Shown here: in pieces, positions 63,683 to 64,000 of the stretch | Position numbering within the stretch: position 1 is the first letter of the stretch | How the letters are laid out: every line of letters starts with the position of its first letter | NCBI RefSeq assembly: GCF_002116905.1 | Contig: NZ_CP015118.1 | Coordinates: 868,001 to 932,000, forward strand | DNA: 64,000 bases | Reading direction: 5' to 3' | Origin: Piscinibacter gummiphilus | GTDB taxonomy: Bacteria > Pseudomonadota > Gammaproteobacteria > Burkholderiales > Burkholderiaceae_C | The notes under the pieces: generated by a model | Told to the model about the DNA's origin: nothing | Seen by the model: the letters and a program-made list of their open reading frames with translations, nothing else | Database searches by the model: none | Translations under genes and position numbers: made by a program

Positions 63683-63857
63683 CGGATCTCTCTCTCGGGA
63701 AGAAGGTTGATGAACATCCAGCCATGTGTCGGGTGACACATTTCCGCGGCGACACCACGTCAAACTAACGGTTTCCCACAGTTGAAATCAGGGTCTTCCG
63801 GGTCAGACTGGTCACCGTGGGGCAGGAGCGTACGAGGGCCCCCTCCGTGCCACAACC

Positions 63858-63886
63858 CGCAAAATTTCCCTAGGGCTTCCCCCAAG
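63858..63886. promoter_or_regulatory. TAGGG-type element before the PAS regulator
   Basis: CGCAAAATTTCCCTAGGG then CTTCCCCCAA, four bases ahead of the ATG at 63890 and about 180 bases upstream of the leftward 3HB hydrolase. The location suits repression or autoregulation of the rightward gene and activation of the leftward one. Confidence 0.55.
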
Positions 63887-63889
63887 GTC

Positions 63890-64000
63890 ATGTCGATCGA
63901 CCCGCTGATTTCAGACCCGCGCATGGCGTTCGTGTTCGACAAGGCCCCCGTGGGCCTGTGCGTTTCCGAACACCGCATCATCCGCCGCTGCAATGAGAAG
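63890..64000 (+). CDS. PAS-domain regulator, 3' end beyond window
   Basis: Only 37 codons are inside the window. RMAFVFDKAPVGLCVSEHRI and IRRCNEK match the opening of a PAS fold as found in PAS-LuxR (helix-turn-helix) transcription factors of Burkholderiales. The rest, including any DNA-binding domain, lies downstream, so the class is inferred. It is divergent from the 3HB hydrolase and preceded by a TAGGG-type element. Confidence 0.65.
   Translation, partial: MSIDPLISDPRMAFVFDKAPVGLCVSEHRIIRRCNEK

Noticed and set aside
61271..63736. Rightward 820-residue frame opposite the 3HB hydrolase
   Set aside because: Shadow frame; composition and lack of motifs argue against coding.

Overview
The window is high-GC, densely coded bacterial chromosome. 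Its gene families (Bug-type tricarboxylate receptors, a cbb3 oxidase locus with FNR regulators, a DUF2917/LysR divergent pair, a Prx5-glutaredoxin hybrid and a 3-hydroxybutyrate oligomer hydrolase) point to a betaproteobacterium of the order Burkholderiales, probably near Comamonadaceae/Sphaerotilaceae. That placement is inferred from gene content and codon use, not from a marker gene. No rRNA, tRNA, CRISPR array, phage or intact insertion sequence was seen.

Layout. 1-6214: a small carboxylic-acid catabolism cluster (HMG-CoA-lyase-like enzyme, VOC protein, D-2-hydroxyacid dehydrogenase, Bug receptor), then a convergent M20 peptidase lipoprotein and a tartrate/D-malate dehydrogenase. 6215-6755: a decayed stretch with a palindromic operator candidate, a truncated HAD-hydrolase start, a REP-like inverted repeat and a frameshifted copy of the Bug receptor 3' end. 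6756-11589: an Ig/kelch lipoprotein, then a TetR - old yellow enzyme - SDR operon. 11574-14945: the two-gene NHEJ system ku-ligD. 15026-17306: redox and small VOC/SRPBCC proteins.

17409-29223 is the micro-oxic respiration region: hemN, an FNR with its Fe-S cysteines, ccoI, ccoS, ccoNOQP, ccoG, three small membrane proteins, a degenerate carbamoyltransferase-like protein and a second FNR-family regulator without the cysteine cluster. Three FNR-type boxes lie at the expected promoters. It is followed by a PAS-GAF hybrid kinase with its OmpR-type regulator.

32274-51901 is mixed. It holds glycan enzymes (GH13 amylase-type, GH3 beta-glucosidase directly behind a sensor kinase, pullulanase, MalE), regulators and a MATE pump. 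It also holds an isolated polymorphic-toxin/immunity pair (HNH nuclease with SUKH/SMI1 immunity) at 44917-46178. 52110-61223 is amino-acid metabolism: a stand-alone amino-acid binding protein, glutamate dehydrogenase, a 55-residue small ORF and a livGFJHM-type operon ending in a periplasmic asparaginase. The right end carries a 3HB-oligomer hydrolase and the start of a PAS-domain regulator.

The most interesting unexplained signals are a repeated palindromic element (core TAGGG-N2-4-CCC) at several amino-acid/PHB promoters next to the terminal PAS regulator; the toxin-immunity pair; a GGTAAAGTT element shared by the two GH13 promoters; the kinase-GH3 coupling; and the carbamoyltransferase-like fragment beside an FNR box. 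I did not find a clearly new multi-gene system.
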